Shown here piece after piece: positions 1 through 8,198 of a stretch of 64,000 bases of DNA. The stretch spans positions 96,489-160,488 of the forward strand of contig NZ_LGED01000057.1 in NCBI RefSeq assembly GCF_001280085.1, in the 5' to 3' direction. A program made the position numbers and the translations under genes. The stretch comes from Saccharothrix sp. NRRL B-16348 (GTDB lineage: Bacteria; Actinomycetota; Actinomycetes; Mycobacteriales; Pseudonocardiaceae). Each line of letters starts with the position of its first letter. Position 1 is the stretch's first letter. Below the pieces are notes generated by a model. That model was not told where the DNA came from. It ran no database searches and saw nothing but the letters and a program-made list of their open reading frames with translations.

Positions 1-1136
1 CCAGCGGCCCCAACGAAGGCCCGGTGTTCGCCGCGATCGCGCAGGAGTGCGCGACCAAGGGCGGCTACAAGGTCAAGACCGAGACCGTGCCGTTCGACGC
101 GGCCCTGAACAACTACCGCACCGCCGCCCAGGGCGGTCAGGGCCCGGACGTGTTCCGCGCCGAGGTCGCGTGGGTGTCGCAGCTGGCCAAGCTCGGCTAC
201 GTCGTCGACCTGGCCGGCACCGAGCTGGCGAGCGACACGTCCGACTTCCTGGAGACGCCGCTCGGCTCCACCAAGTACGACGGCAAGACCTACGGCGTCC
301 CCCAGGTCACCGACTCGCTGGCGCTGTTCTACAACAAGAAGCTGCTGGCCGACGCCGGTGTCGAGCCGCCGAAGACGTGGGACGACGTGAAGGCCGCCGC
401 GGCCAAGCTCGGCGGCGAGAAGACGATCTTCATCAACAACGACGCGTACTACGCGCTGCCGTTCATCTACGGCGAGGGCGGCGACCTGGTCGACGCCGGC
501 GCGAAGAAGATCGTGGTCAACTCCGCGGACAACGTGAAGGCGCTGGAGACCGCCAAGGGCCTGCTGGACGCCAAGGCCGCGTCCACCGCGCTGGACCCGA
601 CCAACTCGTACAACAACATGCAGGCCGCGTTCACCACCGGCGAGGTCGCCATGGTGATCAACGGCCCGTGGTCGGTCGCCGACTACCTCAAGGGCGCCGC
701 GTTCAGCGACGCCGCCAACCTGGGCATCGCGCCCGTCCCCGGCGCCACCGCGGGCAAGGGCTCCGCGCCGGTCGGCGGCCACGACTACGTGATCCGCCAG
801 GGCACCAAGGCCAAGGACTCGTCGGTCAAGTTCATCGCCTGCATGGCGAGCACCGAGTCGCAGGTGCGCATCGCCAAGGAACTGGGCGTGCTGCCCACCC
901 GCAAGTCGGCCTACGAGAACGCCGACGTGAAGGCCAACGCGGTCGTGTCCGCGTTCGAGCCGGTCGTCACCGCCGCCCACCCGCGCGCCTGGATCCCCGA
1001 GGGCGGCCAGCTGTTCGACCCGCTGAAGATCGCCTACGCCGACGTGCTGGCGGGCAAGAAGGACGCCAAGACGGCGCTGGACGAGGTCGCCAAGACCTAC
1101 AAGGACACCGTCGTCCCCGAGTACACCGTCGGCTGA
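1..1136 (+). CDS. Sugar ABC transporter substrate-binding protein, MalE-like (5' end cut by window)
   Basis: Partial gene: the reading frame is open from base 3, so the true start, signal peptide and lipobox lie upstream of the window. The roughly 378 visible residues look like the mature part of a family 1 (maltodextrin-type) extracellular solute-binding protein. Early there is a GPDVFRAEVAWV segment, then DSLALFYNKKLL, and a C-terminal PRAWIPEGGQLFDPL segment, all typical of MalE-like proteins. It would be lipid-anchored outside the membrane and deliver an oligosaccharide to the permeases encoded next (1201-2121 and 2121-3014). The 64-base gap to malF and the common strand suggest one operon. 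Maltose/trehalose-type alpha-glucosides are the likely ligand by resemblance; the substrate cannot be read from the sequence. Confidence 0.88.
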   Translation, partial: SGPNEGPVFAAIAQECATKGGYKVKTETVPFDAALNNYRTAAQGGQGPDVFRAEVAWVSQLAKLGYVVDLAGTELASDTSDFLETPLGSTKYDGKTYGVPQVTDSLALFYNKKLLADAGVEPPKTWDDVKAAAAKLGGEKTIFINNDAYYALPFIYGEGGDLVDAGAKKIVVNSADNVKALETAKGLLDAKAASTALDPTNSYNNMQAAFTTGEVAMVINGPWSVADYLKGAAFSDAANLGIAPVPGATAGKGSAPVGGHDYVIRQGTKAKDSSVKFIACMASTESQVRIAKELGVLPTRKSAYENADVKANAVVSAFEPVVTAAHPRAWIPEGGQLFDPLKIAYADVLAGKKDAKTALDEVAKTYKDTVVPEYTVG

Positions 1137-1200
1137 CCATCCCTCGTGACGCCCGGCCCGATCGTGGGCCGGGCGCCGCGAGGAGCGAAGGGAGACTTCG

Positions 1201-2121
1201 GTGCGCAGGTTCCTGGACCGGCACTGGTACGCGTACGCGATGGTGCTGCCGGTCGTGGTGGTCATCGCGGTGCTGGTGCTGTTCCCGCTCGCCCAGGGCG
1301 TGTTCTTCACCTTCACCGACATCAACGAAGGCAACATCGCCAACCCGATCCTCGACCGGCCGGCGACCTACGTCTCCGTTGGCCTCGACAACTACCTGAA
1401 CGTCCTGTCCGGCGACGCCAGCTACGGCGCGTTCTGGTCCACGCTGGTGCGCACGCTGATCTGGACGCTCGCCTGCGTGTTCTTCCACTACACGATCGGC
1501 CTCGGTCTCGCGCTGCTGCTCAACCGGCAGGTGCGCGGCCGGGCGGTGTACCGGGTGCTGCTGATCCTGCCGTGGGCCGTGCCCGCGTTCATCAGCGCGT
1601 TCGCGTGGAAGTACATGTTCAACGCGCAGTACGGGATCATCAACCAGGGCCTGCGCTTCCTCGGCCTGGACGACCCGCCGGTGTGGCTCGGCCAGTCGGA
1701 CTGGGCGCTCGTCGCGGTGATCATCGTGAACGTGTGGCTCGGCGTGCCGTTCATGATGGTGGCGCTGCTCGGCGGGCTCCAGTCGATCCCCGGCGACCTC
1801 TACGAGGCGGCCGAGGTGGACGGCGCGACGCCGTGGCAGCGGTTCCGCAACGTGACGCTGCCCGGCCTGCGGTCGGTGTCCAGCACGGTGGTGCTGCTGG
1901 GCATCATCTGGACGTTCAACATGTTCGCGATCATCTACCTGATCACCGGGCCGAACCCGAACACCCGGATCCTGGTGACCTACGCGTTCGAGCGGTTCTT
2001 CTCCGGCGCGTCCCGCGACTTCGCGGTGGCGTCGACCTACGGCGTGCTGATCCTGTCCGTGCTGCTCGTGTTCGCGGGCGTGTACCGGCGCGCGCTGCGC
2101 AAGCAAGGCGAGGTGTGGTGA
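1201..2121 (+). CDS. Sugar ABC permease, MalF-type
   Basis: A 306-residue inner-membrane permease with about six hydrophobic segments, the first at residues 13-35. The cytoplasmic EAA loop reads YEAAEVDGATPWQRFRNVTLP, the site that docks on the ATPase. It lacks the long periplasmic domain of E. coli MalF, as is usual for actinobacterial versions. The GTG start at 1201 lies just after a purine-rich GAAGGGAG ribosome site. Its TGA shares one base with the ATG of the next gene, so the pair is probably translationally coupled. It would form the membrane channel with the 2121-3014 product and be fed by the binding protein just upstream. No ATPase gene is in this operon; the MsiK-like gene at 3988 is the likely partner. 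Confidence 0.9.
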   Translation: MRRFLDRHWYAYAMVLPVVVVIAVLVLFPLAQGVFFTFTDINEGNIANPILDRPATYVSVGLDNYLNVLSGDASYGAFWSTLVRTLIWTLACVFFHYTIGLGLALLLNRQVRGRAVYRVLLILPWAVPAFISAFAWKYMFNAQYGIINQGLRFLGLDDPPVWLGQSDWALVAVIIVNVWLGVPFMMVALLGGLQSIPGDLYEAAEVDGATPWQRFRNVTLPGLRSVSSTVVLLGIIWTFNMFAIIYLITGPNPNTRILVTYAFERFFSGASRDFAVASTYGVLILSVLLVFAGVYRRALRKQGEVW

Positions 2122-3014
2122 TGACGGTCGAAGCCGCTTCCGTTCGAGTGGTCCAGCCGGTCCGGGCGCTCAAGCGCACGCAGCGGTCGCCGCTGGCCAG
2201 CGTGGGTCTGCACGGCGCGCTGGTCGTGGCGTCGCTGATCGCGGTGTTCCCGGTGTTCTGGGTGCTGGTGACGTCGTTCAAGCCGGACGCCAAGGCCGTG
2301 GAGACCACGCCGAAGCTGGTCAACGACTCCAGCCTGGCCAACTACGGGCGGATCCTGGCCGGCGAGAAGGGCGACTTCCTGGCCTGGTTCGGCAACTCGG
2401 TGCTGATCGCGCTGATGACCACGGTGGTGGCGGTGTTCCTGTCCGCGACCACGGGGTACGCGGCGTCGCGGTTCCGGTTCCCGGGCAAGCGGTCGCTGAT
2501 GCTGTCGTTCCTGGTCGTGCAGATGTTCCCGTTCGCGGTGCTGATCGTGCCGCTGTACAACATCCTGCTGGAACTCGGGCTGCAGGGCACGTCGCTGGGT
2601 CTCGTGCTGGTGTACTGCACGACCGCCGTGCCGTTCTGCACGTACATGCTGAAGGGCTACTTCGACACCATCCCGACCGACATCGACGAGGCGGGGCGGG
2701 TGGACGGCCTGTCGCCGTTCGGCGTGTTCTGGCGGCTGGTGCTGCCCCTGGCCCGGCCGGGGCTGGCCGTGACGGCGTTCTACGCGTTCCTGACGGCGTG
2801 GGGCGAGGTGGCGTTCGCGTCGGCGTTCCTGTCGGCGGCGGACGAGTCGAAGACGCTGGCCGTGGGCCTGCAGGTGTTCGTCCAGCAGAACCGGACCGAG
2901 TGGGGCCACCTGGCGGCGGCCTCGATCCTGGTCGCGATCCCCGCGATCGTCGTGTTCTACCTGGTGCAGAAGTTCCTGGTGACCGGCCTGTCGTCGGGTG
3001 CCGTGAAGGGCTGA
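2121..3014 (+). CDS. Sugar ABC permease, MalG-type
   Basis: A 297-residue second permease of the same importer. After a roughly 28-residue hydrophilic N-terminus there are about six membrane segments. The EAA loop reads IDEAGRVDGLSPFGVFWRLVLP. The end (LVTGLSSGAVKG) matches the conserved C-terminus of MalG-family proteins, which contacts the ATPase. The ATG overlaps the malF stop codon by one base (TGATG), which fixes the start. A strong hairpin follows immediately, so the operon ends here. Substrate is inferred only from the MalEFG-like gene order. Confidence 0.9.
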   Translation: MTVEAASVRVVQPVRALKRTQRSPLASVGLHGALVVASLIAVFPVFWVLVTSFKPDAKAVETTPKLVNDSSLANYGRILAGEKGDFLAWFGNSVLIALMTTVVAVFLSATTGYAASRFRFPGKRSLMLSFLVVQMFPFAVLIVPLYNILLELGLQGTSLGLVLVYCTTAVPFCTYMLKGYFDTIPTDIDEAGRVDGLSPFGVFWRLVLPLARPGLAVTAFYAFLTAWGEVAFASAFLSAADESKTLAVGLQVFVQQNRTEWGHLAAASILVAIPAIVVFYLVQKFLVTGLSSGAVKG

Positions 3015-3020
3015 CTGCCG

Positions 3021-3057
3021 CCGGAGGGCCTCCGTCTCGTCTCGGAGGCCCTTCCGG
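3021..3057. terminator. Bidirectional hairpin terminator between malG and vapC
   Basis: The arms (3021-3034 and 3043-3057) pair as CCGGAGGGCCTCCG with one bulged base and an 8-base loop. It lies between the stop of the plus-strand permease and the stop of the minus-strand PIN gene, where it can serve both transcripts. Confidence 0.75.
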
Positions 3058-3462
3058 TCAGACCTCGATGACCTCGACCAACTGCTCCAAGCCCACGAAG
3101 TCCTTCGGGTTGCGGGTGTAGAGCGGCAGGTCGTGGCACGAGGCGATGGCCGCGATCATCAGGTCCAGCTTGCGCGATCGAGGGTCGCGATTGGCCGCGA
3201 TCGTCAGCCTGATGAGGCTGCCGTATCGGGTGGACGCCTGACGGTCGAAGGGCAGCGGGGCGTAGCCCACGATCGCCGCACCCAGCCGCTTGTTCCGCAT
3301 GTCGTGGGTGGTCGGGTCCTTCGCCGCCGCAACGCCGTGTTGCAGTTCGGCCAAGGTGATGGTGGTCAGTGCGGATACCTCCGGGAGGGCGAACTCGTTC
3401 AGCTCCGCCAGGTCGATGAAGACATTGGTGTCGAGCACCCCGGTCGGCCGAAGCTCACCCAC
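3058..3462 (-). CDS. PIN-domain ribonuclease, VapC-type toxin
   Basis: A 134-residue PIN domain. The first acidic residue is in VLDTNVFIDL (about residue 10), the second in TLAELQHG (about residue 39), and a third acidic cluster is in RKLDLMIAAIA (near residue 99). This matches the metal-binding acidic set of VapC ribonucleases, which cut tRNA or rRNA when unmasked. The start overlaps the end of the upstream vapB-like gene by 8 bases, the usual antitoxin-first arrangement. Length is normal for VapC. The RNA target cannot be read from the sequence. Confidence 0.85.
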   Translation of the reverse strand: MGELRPTGVLDTNVFIDLAELNEFALPEVSALTTITLAELQHGVAAAKDPTTHDMRNKRLGAAIVGYAPLPFDRQASTRYGSLIRLTIAANRDPRSRKLDLMIAAIASCHDLPLYTRNPKDFVGLEQLVEVIEV

Positions 3463-3730
3463 GGCGGCGTTCCCACGGGTCGTCGCCGATGCGGTCCTCG
3501 TTGCCGAAGAACTCGTCGATGTCCGCCCGCATCTTCGCGTAGTCCACCGGCGGCAGGTCCTTCACCAGCTCGATCACCTCGGCGGTGGTCAAACTCTGCC
3601 GCGGAGGTGGCAGGCGCAGCTCGAGAACCTCCCCGTCCTCACGAGTGACCCTGTACGTCTCGCCCGCCTCGACGGCTTCGAACACCTCGCTCGGGTTGTC
3701 GCAGAAAGCTTGTTCGCTGATGACCTTCAT
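3455..3730 (-). CDS. VapB/Phd-type antitoxin
   Basis: A 91-residue protein starting MKVISEQAFCDNPSEVFEAVEAGETYRVTREDGEVLELR. This is the swapped-hairpin/helix fold pattern of Phd/YefM and some VapB antitoxins, which bind DNA through the N-terminus and mask the toxin through the C-terminus. The frame is open for nine further codons upstream, but MKVISEQ matches family N-termini, so ATG 3730 is preferred. The charged C-terminal third (KMRADIDEFFGNEDRIGDDPWERRRG) is the expected toxin-binding tail. It overlaps the toxin gene by 8 bases, and the pair is probably autoregulated by the complex. Confidence 0.8.
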   Translation of the reverse strand: MKVISEQAFCDNPSEVFEAVEAGETYRVTREDGEVLELRLPPPRQSLTTAEVIELVKDLPPVDYAKMRADIDEFFGNEDRIGDDPWERRRG

Positions 3731-3928
3731 GACGGTGAGGTTAGGGAGCCGGAGCACGGCGCGCCAGCAGTAAGACCGCTGGTCAAAGGCCTGGTCGGTG
3801 GGCCTCGATCGGGTGACCGCCGCCCCACGGGACCGGCAGACCGCAGGGCCGGGCCGGGCCCGTCGAGACCCGGATCCGGCTCGTCCAGGTCCTGAACCGA
3901 TCCGGAATTAGACCAATTCACCCGTTCC

Positions 3929-3942
3929 CGTAAGCGCTTGCA
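3929..3942. promoter_or_regulatory. LacI-family operator (cre-like) upstream of msiK
   Basis: CGTAAGCGCTTGCA matches the LacI-family/cre pattern TGWAARCGYTWNCW at all but the first base, around a perfect AAGCGCTT core. It lies 46 bases before the msiK start. A sugar-responsive LacI-type repressor is the likely ligand; none is encoded in the window. Confidence 0.6.
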
Positions 3943-3987
3943 ATCCCTAGCGTTGCGGCAAAGCTTGGGTAGTGAAAGGTGCGTGGC

Positions 3988-5088
3988 ATGGCTGAGGTCG
4001 CCTACGTCAAGGCTTCGCGGATCTTCTCCGGCAACCCGCCGGTCCGCGCGGTCGACGAGCTGTCGTTGGACGTCACCGACGGCGAGTTCCTGGTTCTGGT
4101 CGGTCCGTCCGGCTCCGGCAAGTCCACCGCGTTGCGGATGCTCGCGGGTCTGGAGGACATCGACGAGGGCGCCATCCACATCGGCGGCAAGGACGTCACC
4201 AACGTTCCGCCCAAGGGCCGTGACATCGCGATGGTGTTCCAGTCCTACGCGCTGTACCCGCACATGACGGTCGCGGAGAACATGGGCTTCGCGCTCAAGC
4301 TGCGCGGCGTCAACAAGGCCGACATCAAGCAGAAGGTCTTGGAAGCGGCCAAGATGCTCGACCTCGAGAAGTACCTCGAGCGCAAGCCGAAGGCGCTGTC
4401 CGGTGGTCAGCGGCAGCGTGTCGCGATGGGCCGCGCGATCGTCCGCGAGCCCTCCGTGTTCCTCATGGACGAGCCGCTGTCCAACCTGGACGCGAAGCTG
4501 CGCGTGGAGACCCGCGCGAACATCGCCGCCCTCCAGGCGCGCCTGGACACCACCACGATCTACGTCACGCACGACCAGGTCGAGGCCATGACCATGGGCC
4601 ACCGGGTCGCCGTGCTCAAGGACGGCCTGCTCCAGCAGTGCGACACCCCGCGCGCGCTGTACGACAAGCCGGCCAACGCGTTCGTCGCCGGCTTCATGGG
4701 CTCGCCCGCGATGAACCTCAAGACCGTGCCGCTGACGTCGGAGGGCGCGAAGCTCGACGGCATCGTGGTGCCGCTGGAGCGCCGCGCGCTGGACAAGGCG
4801 GCGGGCGAGGGCCTGTCCGAGGTCACGTTCGGCATCCGGCCCGAGTCGCTGGCCCTGGTCAGCTCATCGGAGCAGGGCATGGACATGACCGTCGAGCTGG
4901 TCGAGGAGCTGGGCGCGGACGCGCTCATGCACGGCTCGGTCCGCATCGGCGACGTGCCCGAGCGGTTCGTGGTCCGCGTCGACGGCCGCACGCCGCCCAC
5001 CCTGGGCCAGACCGTGAAGGTCGCCGTGCGCGACGCGAGCGAGGTCCACCTGTTCCACCCGGAGTCCGGCCACCGCCTGACCGACTGA
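3988..5088 (+). CDS. msiK: Multiple-sugar ABC transporter ATPase, MsiK/MalK-type
   Basis: A 366-residue ATPase. Walker A is GPSGSGKST (about residue 39), the ABC signature is LSGGQRQR, Walker B is VFLMDEPLSNLDAKLR, and the H-loop is YVTHDQVEAMT. A C-terminal TOBE-type regulatory domain follows from about residue 240. ATG 3988 is chosen over the in-frame GTG at 3979 because AAAGG at 3975-3979 sits 8 bases before it. MsiK-type proteins in actinomycetes energise several sugar importers at once. It is monocistronic, with its own operator and a strong terminator. Three importers in this window (1-3014, 40848-44013 and 59447-62563) have no ATPase, which fits a shared role; that link is inference. 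Confidence 0.92.
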   Translation: MAEVAYVKASRIFSGNPPVRAVDELSLDVTDGEFLVLVGPSGSGKSTALRMLAGLEDIDEGAIHIGGKDVTNVPPKGRDIAMVFQSYALYPHMTVAENMGFALKLRGVNKADIKQKVLEAAKMLDLEKYLERKPKALSGGQRQRVAMGRAIVREPSVFLMDEPLSNLDAKLRVETRANIAALQARLDTTTIYVTHDQVEAMTMGHRVAVLKDGLLQQCDTPRALYDKPANAFVAGFMGSPAMNLKTVPLTSEGAKLDGIVVPLERRALDKAAGEGLSEVTFGIRPESLALVSSSEQGMDMTVELVEELGADALMHGSVRIGDVPERFVVRVDGRTPPTLGQTVKVAVRDASEVHLFHPESGHRLTD

Positions 5089-5120
5089 CGAATCTCGACG
5101 AATCTCGGCGATCTCCCAGC

Positions 5121-5161
5121 CACAGGGGCCACCTCCCGTTCCCACGGAGGTGGCCCCTGTG
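5121..5161 (+). terminator. Strong hairpin terminator after msiK
   Basis: A perfect 16-bp stem (5121-5136 with 5146-5161, CACAGGGGCCACCTCC) around a 9-base loop, 32 bases after the msiK stop. Confidence 0.8.
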
Positions 5162-5218
5162 GTGTGCAAAACACCCGGTCGGTGGACGTGTCGGTAGCGC
5201 AGCGTTCTAAACTGAACT

Positions 5219-5233
5219 CGACAACGGTTTCCA
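5219..5233. promoter_or_regulatory. Candidate Zur box upstream of the zinc ABC operon
   Basis: CGACAACGGTTTCCA agrees with the actinobacterial Zur consensus TGAAAATGATTTTCA at 10 of 15 positions. It sits 34 bases before the zinc-binding-protein start, where a repressor would block transcription under zinc sufficiency. No zur gene is in the window. Confidence 0.5.
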
Positions 5234-5267
5234 TTGCCTGTCTGTCCGCCTGTCGAGGAGTGCTCTG

Positions 5268-6212
5268 ATGACCGTCCGCAACGTGTTGCTCGGCGCGGTA
5301 GCCGCCGCGACCGCCGTCGCCCTCACCGCTTGCGGTGCCCAGAACACCCCCGCCGCGAACGACGGCGCGATCAAGGTCGTCGCCTCCACCAACGTGTGGG
5401 GCAGCGTCGTCAAGGCCGTCGGCGGCGACGCCGTGCAGGTCAGCGCCATCATCGACGACCCGTCCGGCGACCCGCACTCCTACGAGAGCAAGCCGTCCGA
5501 CCTGGCCGCGGTGCGCGACGCCAAGCTCGTCATCTTCAACGGCGGCGGCTACGACGACTTCTTCGCCACCCTGCTCGGCCCCGAGACCGAGGGCGCCAAG
5601 AAGATCGAGGCGTTCCCGGTGTCCGGCAAGGCCTCCGGGCACGAGGAGCCCGAGACGTCCGCCGAGCCGGAGGGCGAGGAGGGCCACGACCACGCGGTCA
5701 ACGAGCACGTCTGGTACGACTTCGAGACCGTCCGCAAGGTCGCCGACCAGGCCGCCGCCGACCTCGGCGCGATCGCGCCCGACAAGAAGGCGACCTTCGA
5801 CGCCAACGCCAAGGACTTCACCACCAAGCTCACCGAGCTGGAGCAGCGCGTCGCGGGCAAGGGCGCGGGCAAGAAGGTCGTGGCGACCGAGCCGGTGGCG
5901 CACTACCTGCTCGACACCGCGGGCGTCGAGGACGTCACGCCCGAGTCGTTCAGCGAGGCCGTGGAGAACGAGACCGACATCCCCGCCGCCGCGCTCGCCG
6001 ACGTCACCCGCCTGATCGAGCAGAAGCAGGTCGCCGCGCTGGTCAACAACGCGCAGACGGAGAACGCCGGCACGCAGCAGGTCGTCGACCAGGCCAAGAC
6101 GGCGGGCGTGCCGATCGCCGAGGTGACCGAGACGCTGCCGGAGGGCGTCACGGGTTACCTTGATTGGATGACGAAGCAGGTCGACTCGCTGGTGGGAGCG
6201 CTCGGCGCATGA
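5268..6212 (+). CDS. Zinc ABC transporter substrate-binding lipoprotein, ZnuA-like
   Basis: A 314-residue cluster 9 (metal) binding protein. The signal peptide ends in a lipobox at LTACG, with the lipidated Cys near residue 22. Metal-ligand candidates are His in DPHSYESKPSD, His in NEHVWYDF, His in VAHYLL and a C-terminal acidic site. A short acidic/His stretch (residues about 125-150, ending GHDHAV) corresponds to the His-rich loop of zinc-specific members. The stop overlaps the next gene by 4 bases (ATGA), so the three transporter genes are one operon. Zinc rather than manganese is favoured by the His loop and the upstream Zur-like box. Confidence 0.88.
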   Translation: MTVRNVLLGAVAAATAVALTACGAQNTPAANDGAIKVVASTNVWGSVVKAVGGDAVQVSAIIDDPSGDPHSYESKPSDLAAVRDAKLVIFNGGGYDDFFATLLGPETEGAKKIEAFPVSGKASGHEEPETSAEPEGEEGHDHAVNEHVWYDFETVRKVADQAAADLGAIAPDKKATFDANAKDFTTKLTELEQRVAGKGAGKKVVATEPVAHYLLDTAGVEDVTPESFSEAVENETDIPAAALADVTRLIEQKQVAALVNNAQTENAGTQQVVDQAKTAGVPIAEVTETLPEGVTGYLDWMTKQVDSLVGALGA

Positions 6213-7042
6213 CGCTCTCGGGCAAGACGGCTCAGGTGGCGGACCGCTCCACGCGTGCGGCGGTCGCGTTGCGCGGCGCGCGGCTGTCCTACGGCGACCG
6301 CGTGCTGTGGGACGGGCTGGACCTGGACGTCGCGCCCGGCGAGTTCGTGGCCGTGCTCGGGCCGAACGGCTCGGGCAAGACCAGCCTCATCCGGGTGCTG
6401 CTCGGCCTGCAGCCGCTGTCCTCGGGCACGGTCCGCGTCGCCGGCGGCAACCGGCGCATCGGCTACGTCCCGCAGCAGCGGGCGATCGACTCCAGCCTCG
6501 CGCTGCGCGGCCGTGACCTGGTCGGTTTCGGCCTGGACGGGCACGGCTGGGGCGTCGGCTGGCGCACCCGCCGCGAACGCCGGGCCGCCGTGGACGCCGC
6601 GCTGGAGTCCGTCGGCGCGACGAGGTACGCCGACGAGCCCGTCGGCCTGCTCTCCGGCGGCGAGCAGCAGCGGCTGCGGGTGGCGCAGGCCCTGGTCGGC
6701 GACCCGGAGGTGCTGCTGTGCGACGAGCCGCTGCTCTCGCTGGACCTCGCGCACCAGCGCGTGGTCAGCGACCTGATCGACGCCCGGCGCCGGGCCGCGG
6801 GCACGGCCGTGCTGTTCGTGACCCACGAGATCAACCCGATCCTGCCGCTGGTCGACCGGGTGCTGTACCTGGTCGACGGCCGGTTCCGGATCGGCGCGCC
6901 CGCCGAGGTGATGACCTCGCGGACGTTGACCGAGCTGTACCGCACGAACGTCGAGGTGGTCCGCGTGCGCGACCAGATCCACGTGGTCGGCGCGCAGCAC
7001 GTGTGCGAGGACGAGCCGCACCACGTGGCGGATGAGGGCTGA
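6209..7042 (+). CDS. Zinc ABC transporter ATPase, ZnuC-like
   Basis: A 277-residue ATPase. Walker A is GPNGSGKTS, the Q-loop lies in VPQQRAI, the signature is LSGGEQQR, Walker B is LLCDEPLLSLD, and the switch His is in FVTHEINP. The start at ATG 6209 is fixed by a 4-base overlap with the upstream stop, although the frame is open further upstream. The extended C-terminus (residues about 235-277) contains several His and Cys residues (IHVVGAQHVCEDEPHH), which might bind metal. It would power import through the permease encoded next. Confidence 0.9.
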   Translation: MTLSGKTAQVADRSTRAAVALRGARLSYGDRVLWDGLDLDVAPGEFVAVLGPNGSGKTSLIRVLLGLQPLSSGTVRVAGGNRRIGYVPQQRAIDSSLALRGRDLVGFGLDGHGWGVGWRTRRERRAAVDAALESVGATRYADEPVGLLSGGEQQRLRVAQALVGDPEVLLCDEPLLSLDLAHQRVVSDLIDARRRAAGTAVLFVTHEINPILPLVDRVLYLVDGRFRIGAPAEVMTSRTLTELYRTNVEVVRVRDQIHVVGAQHVCEDEPHHVADEG

Positions 7043-7872
7043 TGGAGAACTTCTTCGACGTCGGGCTGACGCTGGAGCTGCTGGGCTACGTCCAGCCGAT
7101 GCTCATCGCGGGCGCCGTGCTCGGGCTGGTGGCGGGACTGCTCGGCCCGCTCGTGGTGACCCGCAAGATGGCGTTCGCCGTGCACGGCACGAGCGAGCTG
7201 GCGTTCACCGGCGGCGCGGCGGCCCTGCTGATCGGGATCGGCGTCGGGTACGGCGCGCTGGCCGGGTCGGTCGTCGCCGCGCTGCTCCTGGGCCTGCTCA
7301 GCACGCGCGACTCGGACCGCGACTCGGTGATCGGGGCGATCCTGGCGTTCGGCCTCGGCCTGGGCGTGCTGTTCCTGGCCCTCTACAACGGGCGTGCGGC
7401 GAACAAGTTCGGCCTGCTGACCGGTCAGGTGGTCAGCGTCGGGTCGACCGACCTGTGGCTGCTCATCGGCGCGTCGGTGGCCGTGCTGGCGGTGCTGGCG
7501 GTCATCTACCGGCCGCTGCACTTCGCCAGCGTGGACGCCGCCGTGGCCGTGGCGCGCGGTGTGCCGGTGCGGACGTTGTCGGTGGTGTTCGCGGTGCTGG
7601 TGGGCGTGGCGACGGCGTTGAGCGTGCAGCTGGTGGGCGCGCTGCTCGTGCTGTCGCTGATGATCACGCCCGCGGCGGCGGCGACCAGGGTCACCGCGAG
7701 CCCGGTGCGGGCCACCGTGCTGGCCGTGGTGTTCGCCGAGGTGTCCGTGCTGGGCGGGATGATCCTGTCGCTCGCGCCCGGCATGCCGGTGAGCGCGTTC
7801 GTCACCGCGGTGTCGTTCCTGATCTACCTGGTCTGCCGGTTGATGAGCGGCAAGCGAGAAAGAGTGCAGTAA
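7042..7872 (+). CDS. Zinc ABC transporter permease, ZnuB-like
   Basis: A 276-residue membrane protein of the ABC-3 (metal) permease family with about eight hydrophobic segments. RKMAFAVHGTSELAFTGGAAALL corresponds to the conserved early loop of ZnuB proteins, and the last segments are VVFAEVSVLGGMILSLAPG. Its ATG shares one base with the ATPase stop, so the genes are coupled. It is the last gene of the zinc operon; beyond it lies a 326-bp non-coding stretch. Confidence 0.9.
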   Translation: MENFFDVGLTLELLGYVQPMLIAGAVLGLVAGLLGPLVVTRKMAFAVHGTSELAFTGGAAALLIGIGVGYGALAGSVVAALLLGLLSTRDSDRDSVIGAILAFGLGLGVLFLALYNGRAANKFGLLTGQVVSVGSTDLWLLIGASVAVLAVLAVIYRPLHFASVDAAVAVARGVPVRTLSVVFAVLVGVATALSVQLVGALLVLSLMITPAAAATRVTASPVRATVLAVVFAEVSVLGGMILSLAPGMPVSAFVTAVSFLIYLVCRLMSGKRERVQ

Positions 7873-8025
7873 CACGTTTGGGACGTGCCGCGAGTGGGTA
7901 ATCGTGGTTCGAGGGGGCACCAGAGGCCCGGTCGCGGGATCCGGGCCGCGCGGAGACAACGGGTGCCATGCGCAGCACGACGACCACGTCGGCCGACCAC
8001 CGCGACCGCGGTGACGGTGATCGCT

Positions 8026-8130
8026 GTGCCCTGAGGCGCTGTGCCCTGAGGCGCTGCGCCCTGAGGACCTGTGCTCCGGGACTGCCTGCTCTGGGTCTTC
8101 GTGCCCTGGGTCTTCCTGCTCTGAAGCCTC
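8026..8130. repeat. Seven-copy 15-bp tandem repeat (minisatellite)
   Basis: Seven consecutive degenerate 15-mers. The first two are identical (GTGCCCTGAGGCGCT) and the rest drift, for example GTGCCCTGGGTCTTC. It lies in the 326-bp gap 7873-8198 between the zinc permease end and the diguanylate cyclase end (convergent genes). The period is divisible by three, so pentapeptide repeats are open in several frames, but no ORF there has a credible start or ribosome site. I see nothing else in the gap. Confidence 0.75.
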
Positions 8131-8198
8131 GTGCGGTGGGCCGGTGCGGACGCCACGCCCGCACTCCGGGCAGCGGTCGCGTGCCCGACCGCGGGGAC

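Noticed and set aside
7824..8156. 110-codon minus-strand ORF through the 15-bp repeats
   Set aside because: Although in the same frame as the cyclase, it is separated by the cyclase stop, has no ribosome site and consists mainly of the tandem repeat.
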